Source: Leucogyrophana mollusca
Lineage: Eukaryota > Basidiomycota > Agaricomycetes > Boletales
Assembly: GCA_021014945.1 (NCBI GenBank)
Contig: MU266432.1
Location: 1-64,000 of the forward strand
DNA: 64,000 nucleotides
Direction of reading: 5' to 3'
The notes below the pieces were generated by a model. The model saw nothing but the letters and a program-made list of their open reading frames with translations. It ran no database searches and was not told where the DNA came from. Below, one piece after another: positions 10,672 to 22,995 of this stretch. Position numbers and translations under genes: made by a program. The number at the start of each line of letters is the position of its first letter. The stretch's first letter is position 1.

Positions 10672-13413
10672 TCAAGGCCGCATCGGTGCCAGCCATGCCT
10701 CTGCGGCCTCGAACTGGTCTATCAGTTCGCGAAGGACTGCACCCTCAGAGTGAAGCTGCCTCATGGCGGTCAGAGCCTGTAACACATGTCAGCGCTGAGG
10801 CACGCGGTTACCGTCTTCAAAGAACAAAGACGCTTACGATGTCCCAGAATCGGAAACCTCGTTCTACTTCCAATTTAGGTAACTTCACTCCCGGGAATGT
10901 CTCTTCGCAGATTTCGAGAGCCATCGCCTTCGCCTCTTTGACACCCTCCGCATTGGGGTCACGTACTCTCGTCCGGTTGTTGATGTGGGTAAGCGCGTCA
11001 AGGTATACCTTTGCTAGAACACCGAAACCGGTATTCACCTCCGATTGGAAGGGAAGTGAAATGGTAATATCCAATAGATCGTCCCGAGCCCGACGAGCGT
11101 CCGAGCGAAGAAGCATGTTGAGGGTAGTGACCTCAAGCAACGTTCGGAGCGCCCGCGTCAATGAGCGCACAAACGAATTGAAAACCAGCAATTCACGTGA
11201 CAGTGGGGCTGACCATGGTTGAGACTGGCGAAACAGGAGTAAAATGAGACGAGATCTAATTTTGATCCCACCACATGCAGAGAACCCACCTTGAAGTTCA
11301 GAGGCACGATGCTAAGGACTCTCATGACCAGGAGCATACACGATTTCTCATCATCTGAGGACGGAGTAATCAAGCCATCAATGGAACGATACTTACGTGA
11401 GAAAAAAGAGGCGTACCGGTACCGAAACTTGGCCCACCACTGAACGCCCGGCCTGACCATAGGTGACCGTGCATCACGCCTGCCCTAACTAGCTCAAGGA
11501 ACAAATAGAGGGGATCCTGGAACTTATCGTTTAATCGAGCATGTTTGATTGCTGTGTACATGGCTCGTGCCAGTGGTGAGTGGGTGTGGGAGTTCAACAG
11601 GAACCTGGTCACCGTATGGGTCAGTGTTCAAGTGCCATGATGAAAGCATGCTGCGCACCCTCTGAGTTCCAGGAACCGCCATATCACATTGGCGACCACC
11701 TCGTCCTTTTTATCCAGCTGACCATTTGGGAGGCCGTTTTTCCCCTTGGTACGTGCCGCTAGCTTCTCCGAGACAGTCGCTCCCAGGCAAAGGGCAAAGT
11801 CGATAGTCGAGGACTAGAGGGGGCGAGACCGTGAGCAAAATAGCCTACCGGCCTTTTCAGGCACAATACTCACATTCTGTCTCCTCAGCTCCTCTTCCAC
11901 AATCGCGTAGCTGACGTTCCAGCCCGCCACTCTTTCCGCAAGCTGCACTGTCTGTGGTGAGTTATGTTGGATAGGCTTCTGGCCGTGGGGAGCGGGGGTC
12001 TCAAACCAAAAGTATCCCGTAACTTTTCTGTTGTTCCAGAAAGTGTGAGACACGCTGCTAATCAGCGCAAGTGCCGTCGCACGCGGACCGGTCTGACCAT
12101 CGGTGATAACCTCCTTCACGAAGCGCTTGTATTCGGTTGTTTCGCCGTTATCCAGCGGAGGTGGCTCGATGATCTGCCCGGAAGTAAGCCACACGAGCGC
12201 TTGAGGGCCAAGAAGCCCGCGAGACAGATAGAAATAGATCTCGTCCGGAAGACGATGCGTGAAGATCTCATGGAGGTCTGACGGTATATCCGCCGCGGTC
12301 GGATGGTGAGGGTGGTGATTTGGGTGACCTTGAGTAGGAGGGCTGGTAATTGCAAGGGGAAGGGGTGATACGGTGCCCTCAGACGAAAATATGAGAGAAT
12401 ATTTGATCATCGAGCGAGTTCGCGCGTATTGGTCGGCGTATTGCATGGATTTGACCCCGGGATGCTCGGAGAATGCAGACACGGCAGCGTGTCCGGACTT
12501 GTAATATTTAACCATATCGACGGTGGCCTTCAAGGCTTGCTCGTGCATGGTGGGCGGGAACGGAGGAGAGTGCTCGAAGCCGACGAGAATTCCAATGTCA
12601 AGGAACTGATCTTCGGTGACTCCTAGGTCATTCAGGACACTACGCTTGGACGTGAACGAGAAGGACGGCGTTGCAGAGGTAAGGTCAATCGAAGTTATCA
12701 GTTTATCGACCCCTGGATAAAGCAGCGCATCAGTGGGACCAAATATCGCATGAGTGTACGATTTCTGGTGGCGTTGCAGGTATATCAACTGGTTGACGAA
12801 CATGTTGAGACAGTTTCGCGCCGAGATGCACAGCATTACTCACTTGTGCCCAAGCAACATACGGTGCAACTAAAAACTCCACATTACGATGCCTGAAGAT
12901 TCGCAGTACCATCCTCCATAAATCCCATTGCGCGAGTCCACTCTTCCCCTCGAAGAGTTTCGTTGCCGCTTCTTCCTGGCCAGACTCGTACTTGGCCCAG
13001 GCATCTCTTCGGTCTCTGCACGCGTCATTGTGCTCCGTCTGCTGCTGGAATTGCTTCCAGCGCTTGCTCGGGAGTAAACCTGGAAAAACAAACACAGGTT
13101 TTATTCGAAGTTTTTCGAGAGTACGGAGATCAGACTCGATGCGTTGAGTTAGCGCCAGCGGGAGTCCACCTGTGGCGGCGAGGAGGGGTTCTCGAGACGG
13201 AGGATTGTCCGTCAACAGCTTGAGGTAGTAGGATGCATCGATTCCAAGACGTGAGTCCGATAAAACAGACAGAGGAAGTGTTTGGGTGTGCTTCCGCTCG
13301 GAAAGATAGTCTGAACAATTTTATGGGAGTAAGTCGTGTCAACAACCTGTCTACCTACCACCTAAGAAGGTCCTATAGCACAAAAGCTTACTTTCAAGAT
13401 GCTTGATAGGCAT
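10672..13413 (-). CDS. MKT1: post-transcriptional regulator MKT1 (XPG/FEN1-like)
   Basis: Orthologue of yeast Mkt1, which binds Pbp1 (ataxin-2-like) and acts on mRNA fate in cytoplasmic RNP granules. Eight exons: 13392-13413, 12844-13310, 11874-12788, 11659-11813, 11417-11604, 11290-11354, 10838-11224 and 10672-10776. They total 2304 nt (767 aa), near family length. The N-terminal XPG-like part starts MPIKHLENYL and includes SRLGIDASYYLKLL, RIKPVFVFPGL and an XPG-I-like stretch (NVEFLVAPYVAWAQ...YLQRHQKSYTHAIFGPTDALL). The C-terminal MKT1 domain contains FLLNSHTHSPLARAMY, DDEKSCMLLVMRVLS and PWSAPLSRELLVFNSFVR. All introns are GT-AG. The first exon codes only seven residues plus one base. As in other Mkt1 proteins, nuclease activity is doubtful; I did not check each acidic residue. 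Start and stop are well supported by frame closure. Confidence 0.93.
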
Positions 13414-16400
13414 TTCAATGGTACAAGCTCACTGTTGGGCTCAGCGAACAATTTGGCTTGAACAACATTCCCTGCAACGACAAGGCAACCAACTTTTCGC
13501 TTACCTAATCACCCTAACCCTAGTCTGGATTATGCTATATTATATTTATCTTTGAGGAGCTACTTCTCAAGCTCTATCCTGACTCCGAGTTACACCTGAG
13601 TACCTGCTGGGTGCCTTGTTCTACTGTCTATGCTAATCCTGGGGCCTGCTATTGCTGGCCGACTGTATACTGAATGTAGTTGACCGCGCGCTATTGGTTA
13701 CCAGCTGCCCACATCCCGCCCCTTCAGATGGGCCGCATTGTCTCCTTGCTGTACTAGCAAGATATCTCCAGCAACCTTGCGCACTGCTGCACACTCAGGC
13801 ACGGGACCATTCTTGCCAGAGAATACCTACCAGCCACACTGACTTGCATCATTTGCTTTGCTGTCTTCCCGACAATTCATCTTGTCGGCACATGTCCGTG
13901 TCCACCAATCACACGACGCGCCAGCCAGTCGACCATTATGTCTCCCATATCTCCCAAGCCAGTTTTTTCGCCGTTACGTCGCACTTCCTTTGACGGCCAC
14001 TCAACGGAGCTTGGTCTGGGTGGGGCTGGGTGCAGTTGTCACTGGTGATCATTCATATTCTCACGTCACACAAGCATTTGCGGGGTAGCTGCTTCTTTTG
14101 GCCAGTTCTTTCGCTTTCCGGTCAGTATGGATCAGTCTATTCAAGGATTTTGACCAGAGAGGGGCCAAGTTGGGCCCCTTAAGTGCTTTCAGCTGGACCG
14201 AACGACGGGATTGCCTCCTTGTGCCCCAAAGTAACCAAGTACTGTTGCCTGGCAGCTGTATCTGAGCCACATCGCGAAGTTAACGCACACACGTCCGTTG
14301 TCCTTTTCCCATGTCCCGCGCTGGGCTTGCCAAGACAACTGTCTGAAAGTTTCTGGACAAGGCTCACTTGATGCACTTCGTTTCGCCTAGGTTCCTGGGT
14401 GTCTATTCGCCCATAAACGTCATGTCTATCACTTTCTGTTTGGGCGTCGGATAGCATGAGAGACTTGCGGACCATCCCAAAGCCCTGCCCCTTACTTGAT
14501 GGCTTCTTAGAGATGCATCTTTCTCAATCAGACAAGCTCGATATGTCCTCATTTGCTTTGGCGACTGCACCACAGTGATATCGAAACCTTCCATTTCGCG
14601 ACCCTTGTTTTTTCTGTCCCGACAAGCAATATATCTCGTTCACCCCCTGCGACATGCAGAGCCCTTCAACTACTGCGTCCCTCGGATTGCTAGACTACCA
14701 AAGTAGTACTTATTGCTACAGTAGATATATACAGGGATAAGCCTCAGATCATGTTTTGACTTCCTATACATTCACTCGGTGGTAATCTTCCGTTTCCTTG
14801 TGCAGCCATTGGTCGTACACGCGATATTACCGGACGCTAGTCAGGTAGCCTCAGGCTGCTGAACAAACGCCTTGCTGAGCCAAGGTAGACAAAAGAAACA
14901 AGATTTATCCCAGGCGCCGGTTTTGCGAAATTTGAAAGCGTCTCCACGTCAGTATGTACTACCCACGTCCACAGCTCGTCTCTCTGGGTTCTCTTGCCAA
15001 GAGAAAGAATGTTTATCTGATAAAGATGGTTGCAGGGAAGTCGCTCCACGTTCCCCTTTCATTGCTGGCGGGACCTATTGATGAGGAGTGCGCCTGAGAA
15101 CCAATCGTGCTCAATCGAGCTAGCTGGTTCACGAGCGCAAGGGTCCATCGATGGATGGGATCACGCACGCTGTGATCACGGTCGCTAGTGACCGCCACAG
15201 GACCGACTTGTATCTTCGCTGGACACAATGTGACCCCTCCATCAATGGCATTCAAAAGTCAGACTTGAAACTTGAAGCGCTCAGTATTAGGCGACGACAC
15301 TGAAGTGATCGATCGATCACTACCTAATATTCTACAACATGTACAGCATGTGCATCCATACCTCGTAAAGCGTATGTAACGTTCTGTCTCGTTACTCTTG
15401 TGGGGAACGGAGCTACAGCCTGCAGACAGAGTTGGACAGCTCGGCAGGTGAAGCTTTGCCGTGATATGCTCTCACGGATCATTGTGCTAGTGGATGGAAT
15501 GCCTTCGTTCATTTTGACAAGTCGTGGGTTTTTCGTGCCAATGGTCGGTACATAATGTGAGCATCGGAATTTTGATGAGACACCGATATGCACCGAGATA
15601 AAGGGAAGCCAGTGCAAGACGCCGCATGTCGGAGACCGATGGAGTAAATGATGACCTATCGGTTGAAAAGCAGCTTCTGGGTGTCGTTGGAGTGTCATTG
15701 CAGTTTGTCTGTCCTCGTCCCGCAGCGAGGTCGCTTCTGATTGGCTCGCTCTGGAGGTTTTGTGATGCGTGGCCTTGCCGAGGGGTATATACCAAGACGA
15801 AACGATCCTGTGACCAGTTGCGTAGGAGCTTTGACGGCATTCTGCAGTGACGCACCACAGGTTGTGATCCCAACGCTTGAGTTGCCGCATTGGTTGAGGC
15901 TCGAGGCCTGTGAGACAACGGTAGCAGCTGGCGTCCCTCCCCGTTACCAGGTATCGTGTGGATTGTTCCAGCGCGCTAGCGACCACAGTTTGAGCGCAAG
16001 AGAAATGTTATCGCTGTCGATGACACGAGAATGGAACGTGCAGCGCGGGATCAAGCCCACGAAATTCTGTCAAGGGGCCTAATGCGATGGTAAGCTTGGG
16101 GACGAAGAAGGGTGTTCCCGGGAAAGAATGCCGCCTAGGTGTCCCGGAGCTGTGACGAGAGTTCCAGGACTGGATAGGAATCCAACCCATTATTGACATT
16201 TTTACCTCCGAATCGCCTAACCAGCGTCGAATACATCGAATACCGTCAGCGGTTGACAAGCAACACTTGTAATTGAGGCGAGCGGCTCCTAGGTGGACAT
16301 GTTATCAGTGAATGCTAAAGCATTGACCATGGTCCGAACACCTTTGACCCACTCGCAAGCACGGAGCGAAGGGGAGCGTCACACATTCATCTCGTGCGAC

Positions 16401-17868
16401 ACCCGGTGATCGCGATGGTATGCTCCCGTCTGCATCATTATCATGACCCACGCAATCGATAACGAAAAATGCAGTCACCGGTTATCGGTGCGGCATCGGA
16501 GTACAGGTAACGACACACCTTTCCCGTTTAAACGAAGCCGCACCCTCGCATACTCTACAATTCAGTAGGGTTGACACCCCAACTCGCTCTAAGTTACGCA
16601 AGGGGAAAGTGCAACATTCCGTCATAAAAGAAGCGATGGTTGTGTGGGAAGTCGAGGCGCGAGGCGACAAGTGTACATCTTCAGTTGCCGCATTGTTTCC
16701 GCTACTGCTTGCCGCTGGCTCGAGTGGCTGATCAGCGACCGAAGGGAACGGGAAGGGCGATCAGAAGAACTGTCAGACGAGCGTCCATTTTGCCTGGCGG
16801 GCTCCTCAGCGCCAAGACTTTCAAGTTTCAACTGAGATGTCATTCTTCCCAATGACCTAACCTCTGATTTTCGTCCATTACTCCGGGAAACATCCGCGAT
16901 AGCAAAGTGCTCGAACAGGAGGAGGAGACCCATAGTTGTGTTATCGATCTGAACGAAAGCACCTGATTAGATCGAGAGTTTCATGATGAGATTTATAGTT
17001 GGAAGCACTACCTGATATTTCTGGCGCTCTGTCCTGCTGAATGGACGGAACAAAGGAGGGCAAAGATCGGCAAGGTGATTCTGCGGAGTAATCCCTTTCG
17101 AGAAGGCTGGTCAAACAAACCGGATCGCTGAAAGTCTATAATCAGATAAGTGTGCGCGACCCACGAATCAGGGTCCCTCAGTTGTAAGCCTGTTCCGTGA
17201 GAATACAGTACTCGGTTTTTTTTTTCAGACCGCCTTTCTTTTTGTTGACCGAGCCATGTGAAGAGTGTGGCCACGTTAATGTCCGAAAATTATATTGACC
17301 TGGGATTAAGTAGTCCGGTGAATAGGCCCACGACGGAAGATTTATCGGCCAGCAGGCAAGAGCGGAGTGTTCTTCAGATAAAATCCTCTTTGGCCAAAGT
17401 AAGGGTGTTGCATGTGTTGTCACTAGTTGTGCTTCCACCTGGGATATTGTTGTCTTGTTGTCGAAGCCCACCGGTGCGGTGAATCAGCGGTGGACTGAAC
17501 CTCAAGAGGGGCAATTTCGAGAAGCAGCTAAGTGCAGCCTTTAAATCCGAGCAATGGCCTGGATTGTGCCGAGCTGCGAAACAGTGACTCACCCGTCCCA
17601 GTTCGAAGCCAACGGGGCACCCGGTCAGTAAAATGCAGATGACTTCATAGATAGATCCTACGGCGCATGGGTCGAGAATTAGATCATCGACTGTTGGGTA
17701 ACCCAACCAGTTGAAGTCTGAATATGAGCCTGGAGTATGCAGACCTTACTATGACTCGGCAAGCCGATGGCATCTCCAATCAAAAGAGGAAAGTATGTCT
17801 CACGGAAATAAAACCTAATTTTCTTTTGCCATCCCCCCGGCCAAGGCGCATCGATTTCGGTCTGGAAA
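13414..17868. other. 4.5-kb gene-poor interval
   Basis: Upstream of MKT1 and of notchless, which point away from each other, so it contains both promoters. Frames such as 15324-15986 (minus) and 15626-15850 (plus) are uninformative. A minus-strand stretch near 17600-17740 encodes a short hydrophobic run (EVICILLTGC) that could be an exon of a small membrane protein, but I could not extend it. No repeats or RNA genes recognised. Confidence 0.35.
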
Positions 17869-20036
17869 ATGGCGACGCTACTACCTCCTCCCAAACGTGC
17901 TAAACTATACCATGGAATTCCGGAGCCTACACCAGAAGAGCCGAAGCCATCACCCAATGTTGTCGTTCAGTTCGTCAACGAGCACGATGGAACACCAATG
18001 GCTCCAGCAGTTAACCTGCCTGCGAATGTAGCAAGGGACAGTTTAGAGGCCCTTGTGAACAGGCTAGCTACGAAGGTGCGCCTTCTGCAACTAAACCGTA
18101 TGGCGGTAAACAGAGGCATGGCTGCTAGGACGATGACGACCATATCCCGTTTTCATTCCATGTTGCCGTACCTGAAGACGCAACAAAGCCGGATGCCCCA
18201 ACACGAATCGTTATCTCAAAGTCTATCGAGGCAGACATCCTGGGACACCCATCGAACGCCTTCACTGAGGAAGACGTCCTTGTCGTACATTGCTCACCAC
18301 AGTCTGTATTCAAGGTCCGTCCTGCAACCCGATGCTCCAGCACCCTCTCTGGTGGGTATGGCCGTCTCCTGCTGGGAGATCATCTGTTTGATTGACCGTT
18401 CACTATTAACCGCGTGCCGTGTAGGGCATTCCTCACCCATACTGTGCGCCTCGTTCTCCCCAACCGGCGTATTTCTTGCGACTGGTTCTGGCGACACTCA
18501 TGTCCGTCTCTGGGACCTTAACACTGAAACACCATCACATACGCTCGCTGGGCACACGGGCTGGGTTCTTTGTGTCGAGTGGGATCCGCTAGAAAGGAAA
18601 TTGGCAAGTGGCGGACACGATGGACATGTCCGACTCTGGGACCCCAAAACAGGCAAGCCGATAGGTGACGCGCTGAAGGGCCATGCGAAGTGGATTACTG
18701 CCCTCGCATGGGAGCCTGCACATATGTATGTAGATCCCATCATTCATGTTTTCGAACCCTACGAACGCCATCACGCTCTAGTAACGCGGCCGCTCCACGC
18801 CTTGCGTCCTCCTCAAAAGATGGCACGGTTCGGGTTTGGTCGACTACCACCCGACGGCTTGAGTATACATTAGGGGGACACACTGCCAGTGTAAATGTCG
18901 TGAAATGGGGTGGAGGTGGTCTCGGCGGACGCGGAGTGCTCTACACTGCCAGCAGCGATAGAACCGTAAGAATATGGGATGCTAACGGGGTCAGTGCGCA
19001 TTACGTCTGCATGTTGAATAGTAATGTTTACGGGGCCGTATGGGAACAGGGAAAGTCGTTGCACATCCTCAAAGATCATGCTCATTGGGTTACCACACTC
19101 GCCTTGAATACTGATTTTGTCTTGCGGACTGGACCATTCGACCATACAGCTAAGAGGCCAGCATCGGATGAGGAAGGTCCGTTGCACTTTATCTCTATAA
19201 GTGCATTTTGTTAAATACTCTTGTCCACCAGCTCAAGCCCTTGCCCTCGAGCGGTATAACAAGCTCGTCTCGCACACACCGGAATTGCTTATATCAGGAT
19301 CAGATGATCACACACTCTTCCTCTGGTCCCTGTTTCCTTCGTTTCCTTCGTCCAAATCTGGTAGGTCTCCACGACACGGCTCTAAGGATACGATGCTGAC
19401 TTGGGCTCGGAAAAATCAAATTATTCACAAACACTAGAGTCGGGCGGTAAGACAAAGCCTCTTGCACGCCTTACCGGACATCAACGGCAGGTATCGCACG
19501 TTGCATTCTCCCCAGATGGTCGCCGGGCCGCCTCAGCTGGGTGGGACAGCGCGGTACGCCTGTGGGATTGCTCTGGAAGTGTTGGTCAGTATCTTTTACT
19601 GGGTTGGCAAGTGGACTTCTTTCCCTGGTTTCTCATTTTTCGCCGATTCTAGCCGAAGGCAAGATGGGCAAATTTATAGCGACGCTGCGGGGGCACGTTG
19701 GGGCTGTGTACCGGCTTGCTTGGAGCGCTGATTCTCGGATGGTGGTGAGCGCGAGCAAAGATGCAACTGTTAAGGTGAAGTTTTCTTTCATCGGTGTTGA
19801 CAGTCACTCCCTCGGATTGAACATATGTTCTCGTCAGTAGATCTGGGACCTCAAAACATATAAGCTGAAGTCTGACTTGCCGGGACACACGGATGAGGTG
19901 TACTGTGTGGACTTTGTTGCAGATAAAGTCGTCAGCGGGGGGCGGGACCGAGTTGTCAAGATGTAGGTTGCCCACCCGCGTTTTTGTCCCCTACATATAC
20001 TGATCTACGTTTTCTTATTACAGATGGAAAAACTAG
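17869..20036 (+). CDS. RSA4: notchless/RSA4 ribosome-assembly WD40 protein
   Basis: Nucleolar 60S assembly factor: its N-terminal ubiquitin-like domain is bound by the AAA ATPase Rea1/midasin, and the eight-bladed beta-propeller docks on the pre-60S particle. Exons: 17869-18075, 18129-18351, 18425-18725, 18782-18989, 19050-19176, 19232-19360, 19438-19584, 19653-19774, 19841-19962 and 20024-20036. They sum to 1599 nt (532 aa; yeast Rsa4 is about 515). The start [10 protein letters not shown] and [12 protein letters not shown] are the usual NLE N-terminus, followed by the NLE domain ([19 protein letters not shown]). WD repeats follow with clear WD ends: [48 protein letters not shown] and the terminal VKIWKN. 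The last exon codes only four full residues. All introns are GT-AG. Confidence 0.95.
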
Positions 20037-20436
20037 ACCACGTGCTTGGGTGCACGTGGGATCTCACGTAATGTGCAGCAAAATATCAACTGCCGTGACC
20101 GGATTCAACTTGAGCGGGCTTATGATTTGTACCTCTCCAACCAGCTTCTACTATGTAGTAAGGCCCAGTGCATACTAGTGAATTCGACCAGCGCCAATGG
20201 TTGCTGACACACTGACACGTGCACGTCTGTACCCAGTCGCGGGCTCTGCCAACGTTGCAAATACACGACCATCGAATCACTGCCGAAAGTGTTCCGCGGT
20301 ATTACTTATGAAGGTGCCTTTCTGTCGGTCTTCCTATTCGTGGACACCAACCCACGAACTGCTTCAGTTACATATTATAAGGCTAGTGCATTTCAGGGCC
20401 ACACGAAAGGACAGGCCTTCCGCCGCGTGATGGGCC

Positions 20437-20549
20437 CTCAGCGTCACCACACACAAAGTAGCTCCTTTGGCTTCTAAGAGCCCCACATTTCCAATAGAAT
20501 TGAGGTGGGTTTAAAAAGCTCCACGTACCGCGGTTTCGACATTTTTCTT
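20437..20549 (+). promoter_or_regulatory. promoter block of I66 inhibitor copy 1
   Basis: The block CAGCGT...CCACACACAAAGTAGCTC, then ATTCCAAT-like sequence and a TATA-like TTTAAAAAG at about 20510-20518, lies directly upstream of the ATG at 20550. The same elements in the same order precede copy 2, which marks it as a conserved upstream region. The TATA assignment is inference. Confidence 0.5.
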
Positions 20550-21157
20550 ATGGCTCAATTCTGCTCTGGTTCCTACATCATCAAGTCAACTGCTCTGTCT
20601 GGCCAAGGAAATTTCATCGGACGAGATAACGATGGATCGCTCGCCCCAAAGAAAGTTTTTGGCCTCCCTTACGGCGTGGAGGCTCCAATTGTGAGTGAAG
20701 GAGATCCCCACAGGATCGTCCGTCGTTTCCTAATGTTACGTCGCCTAGTGGGATCTCCTTGTACTGCCAAGCGGCCGCGTTCAGCTGAAAATTGGTGGAG
20801 CGAGTCTCAGCGAGCAGGACGGCAGACTCTGGGCATCCCTCATGAACGGCGATGGCGAGGAGTGGGCAATCACGTACCGCGAGTATCACAATGCGTATAC
20901 GTTAGCTTTTTAGGCAGAGTCGTCGCTCGGCATCAGCTCAAGTCCTGTTTTAGAATCCAGAGGGCGGATGCAACTGGCTGGGTTTCGGCACCAACATTTC
21001 CGTGCTCACAGGTCAGCGATCTATAACCAGCTCACGTACAGAAGTAACTGCGGTTCATCTTTGTCTCCAGATAAAAATCCAACCTCTCGTATACGCACCT
21101 AGTGACCCTCCTTACTTTCCGGCCAGTGAACTATGGAAGTTCATTCGTCAGGTTTGA
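20550..21157 (+). CDS. I66 (cospin/cnispin-like) serine protease inhibitor, copy 1
   Basis: Beta-trefoil inhibitor of trypsin-like serine proteases, MEROPS family I66, known from mushrooms where it is thought to act in defence against fungivores or in regulating endogenous proteases. Exons 20550-20690, 20749-20900, 20954-21011 and 21071-21157 total 438 nt (145 aa). Family marks: GSYIIKS first strand, NFIGRDNDGSLAPKKVFGLP loop, WDLLVLPSGRVQLKIGG, EEWAITYREYHNAYT, GWVSAP, and a closing PPYFPASELWKF. There is no signal peptide, as in known I66 proteins. In cospin the reactive Arg sits in an early loop; the GRD loop here is a candidate by analogy only. Intron positions and the 141/152/58-nt exon sizes match copy 2 exactly, showing recent tandem duplication. 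Confidence 0.88.
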
Positions 21158-22238
21158 ATCCCCCGGAATATTTTGAGAGAAATCGAGAGGAACTTGATCA
21201 ATACAATATTTTTGAGGAGGTACGGCTGGAGACTCACGAAGCTGATACTTGAACTTATATCATGATACATAGTTTACGAAAATATGCATACCGACACTGC
21301 GCGACCTGGGAACTTGGCCACCGCTGGATTTTGCTCATCGACTGGTGAGTAGCTCATGATCTAAGGCTCGAGCTCTTGAAATTGGGTAGCGTGGCTGCTT
21401 TTATTATGAATCCAGGTCCAGAAACTCCAGTATACGGAATAGTGCTTCCCATTGAAATTCTTGGAATAGCTGTCTTACTTCCATATGGTCTGCCTACTGC
21501 AGACTAGTGAAATTCTGGCCCTGGGCTTTACGTCTGTCTCGATGGGGCGACTCGGTAAGTCGGTCAGGCTAGTTCATTACCATACCCGTGCTAATTACAG
21601 GTAGGTCATGCATATTTTGAAGCAGTTATTGTGTTTATCCCTTGTGCGACTGCCATGGAGTAACCCTTGATGTTCGTGGCCGATACTTCAGGACTTCTCA
21701 ATAACGGAAATAAAATTAAAAAGGCGCAACTTCCTTTTCTTCTGGAATATCTGTCATGGTCCTTCGTTGGGACCTTGTCGGCGGGCTCCGAGGGTCTCCT
21801 AATGGGCACTACCGAATTGGATGAAACGCTTGAGTAGCGCTTGACGCTCGTGCTGTATCACTGCTCTCTTTGGCTACGGCCTTGATGTCCTGCTCACATT
21901 CGTACCGCTGTGCGTTCAAAGTCATCGTATGAACGATTTTACCACGCTAATACGGTCTTTCCATATAATACTGTGGTTCTTGCTAACGTTGCTCTCATAC
22001 GGACCCGCTTTTCTCGCATGTCTGGCACCCAATCCAGGACTCAAGATCACGAGGTTCAGAGAGTGACGCACAGCTGTCAGGCGAACCTTCTTAGCTCAAT
22101 GCATATATACAAAGCTGCCCACCTGTTCTCCAATGATAACAGCTAATCCAGAAATAATGCAGATACGGCCATAGATACAGTGGTAAATGGGTTATGAGCC
22201 CGCACGACAAACGAAGCGCCTGGACCCGTGTTGCGCCT
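21158..22238. other. spacer between inhibitor copies 1 and 2
   Basis: About 1.1 kb. Plus-strand pieces around 21280-21500 read as short hydrophobic coding-like fragments (for example IVLPIEILGIAVLLPYG), possibly a worn membrane-protein exon. I could not build a gene from them. Nothing else seen. Confidence 0.3.
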
Positions 22239-22381
22239 CCGCAGCGTTATTCCACACACGAAGTAGCTCTCTTCCCAGCCGGTTCCCCAAGGCCTAAAGC
22301 CCTGTATTCCAATTGATTGTAGTGGACTTAAAAGGCTCTGGCACATCCTGCGATACCAGCGTTCTTCATCCCACCGCTACC
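22239..22381 (+). promoter_or_regulatory. promoter block of I66 inhibitor copy 2
   Basis: Matches the upstream block of copy 1: CAGCGTTATTCCACACACGAAGTAGCTC-type sequence, ATTCCAATTGA, then TATA-like CTTAAAAGG at about 22327-22335. The distance to the ATG (22382) is somewhat longer than in copy 1. Co-regulation of the two genes is inferred from the conservation. Confidence 0.5.
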
Positions 22382-22995
22382 ATGGCTCAACTCAGCTCTG
22401 GGTCCTACATCATCAAGTCGACTGCTCTCGCTGGTCAAGGAAACTTTATCGGACGAGACGAAGACGGGTCGTTCGCTCCGAAAAAGGTTTTCGGCCTCCC
22501 GTACGGAGTCGAGGCTCCTGTAGTGAGTGCAGTACTGCGGTAACAGCGTATCACCCGTTGCTGTCTAACATGTCACCCAGTGGGATCTCCAAGTGCTGCC
22601 AAGCGGTAGCATTCGATTGAAGATTGGTGGAGCTGGCCTTAATGAACGCAATGGCCGACTCTGGGCGCTCCTCATGGATGGCGATGGCGAAGAGTGGATA
22701 ATTGCCTACCACAAATATCACGACGCTTACACGTTAGCCTCGTGGAAACCACGTCTTTACGTCTCCTAACATGACACTCTAGAATCCAGAGAGTGGACGG
22801 AACTGGCTGGGTTTCCGTACCGACTGTACCATGCGCACAGGTCAGTAATACAATAATCCTACTTATGTCCTGAGGCAGCGGTAGTTCATTGCTCGTCCCC
22901 CCTGGACCCAGATTGAAATCCGTCCTCTCGTATTCGCACCTAGTGATCCTCCCTATTTCCCTGCCAATGAACTGTGGAAGTTCATTCGGGTCTAA
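22382..22995 (+). CDS. I66 (cospin/cnispin-like) serine protease inhibitor, copy 2
   Basis: Tandem paralogue of the gene 1.2 kb upstream. Exons 22382-22522, 22581-22732, 22783-22840 and 22912-22995 total 435 nt (144 aa). It differs from copy 1 by scattered substitutions (for example GRDEDGSF for GRDNDGSL, and SIRLKIGGAGLNER for VQLKIGGASLSEQ) and a one-codon-shorter end (WKFIRV). Substitutions concentrate in loops, as expected for inhibitors under selection on target range, though I have not measured rates. All splice sites are GT-AG and the frame is intact. Confidence 0.88.

Noticed and set aside
10311..11222. 303-codon plus-strand open frame
   Set aside because: It is antisense to well-supported MKT1 exons and has low-grade composition.
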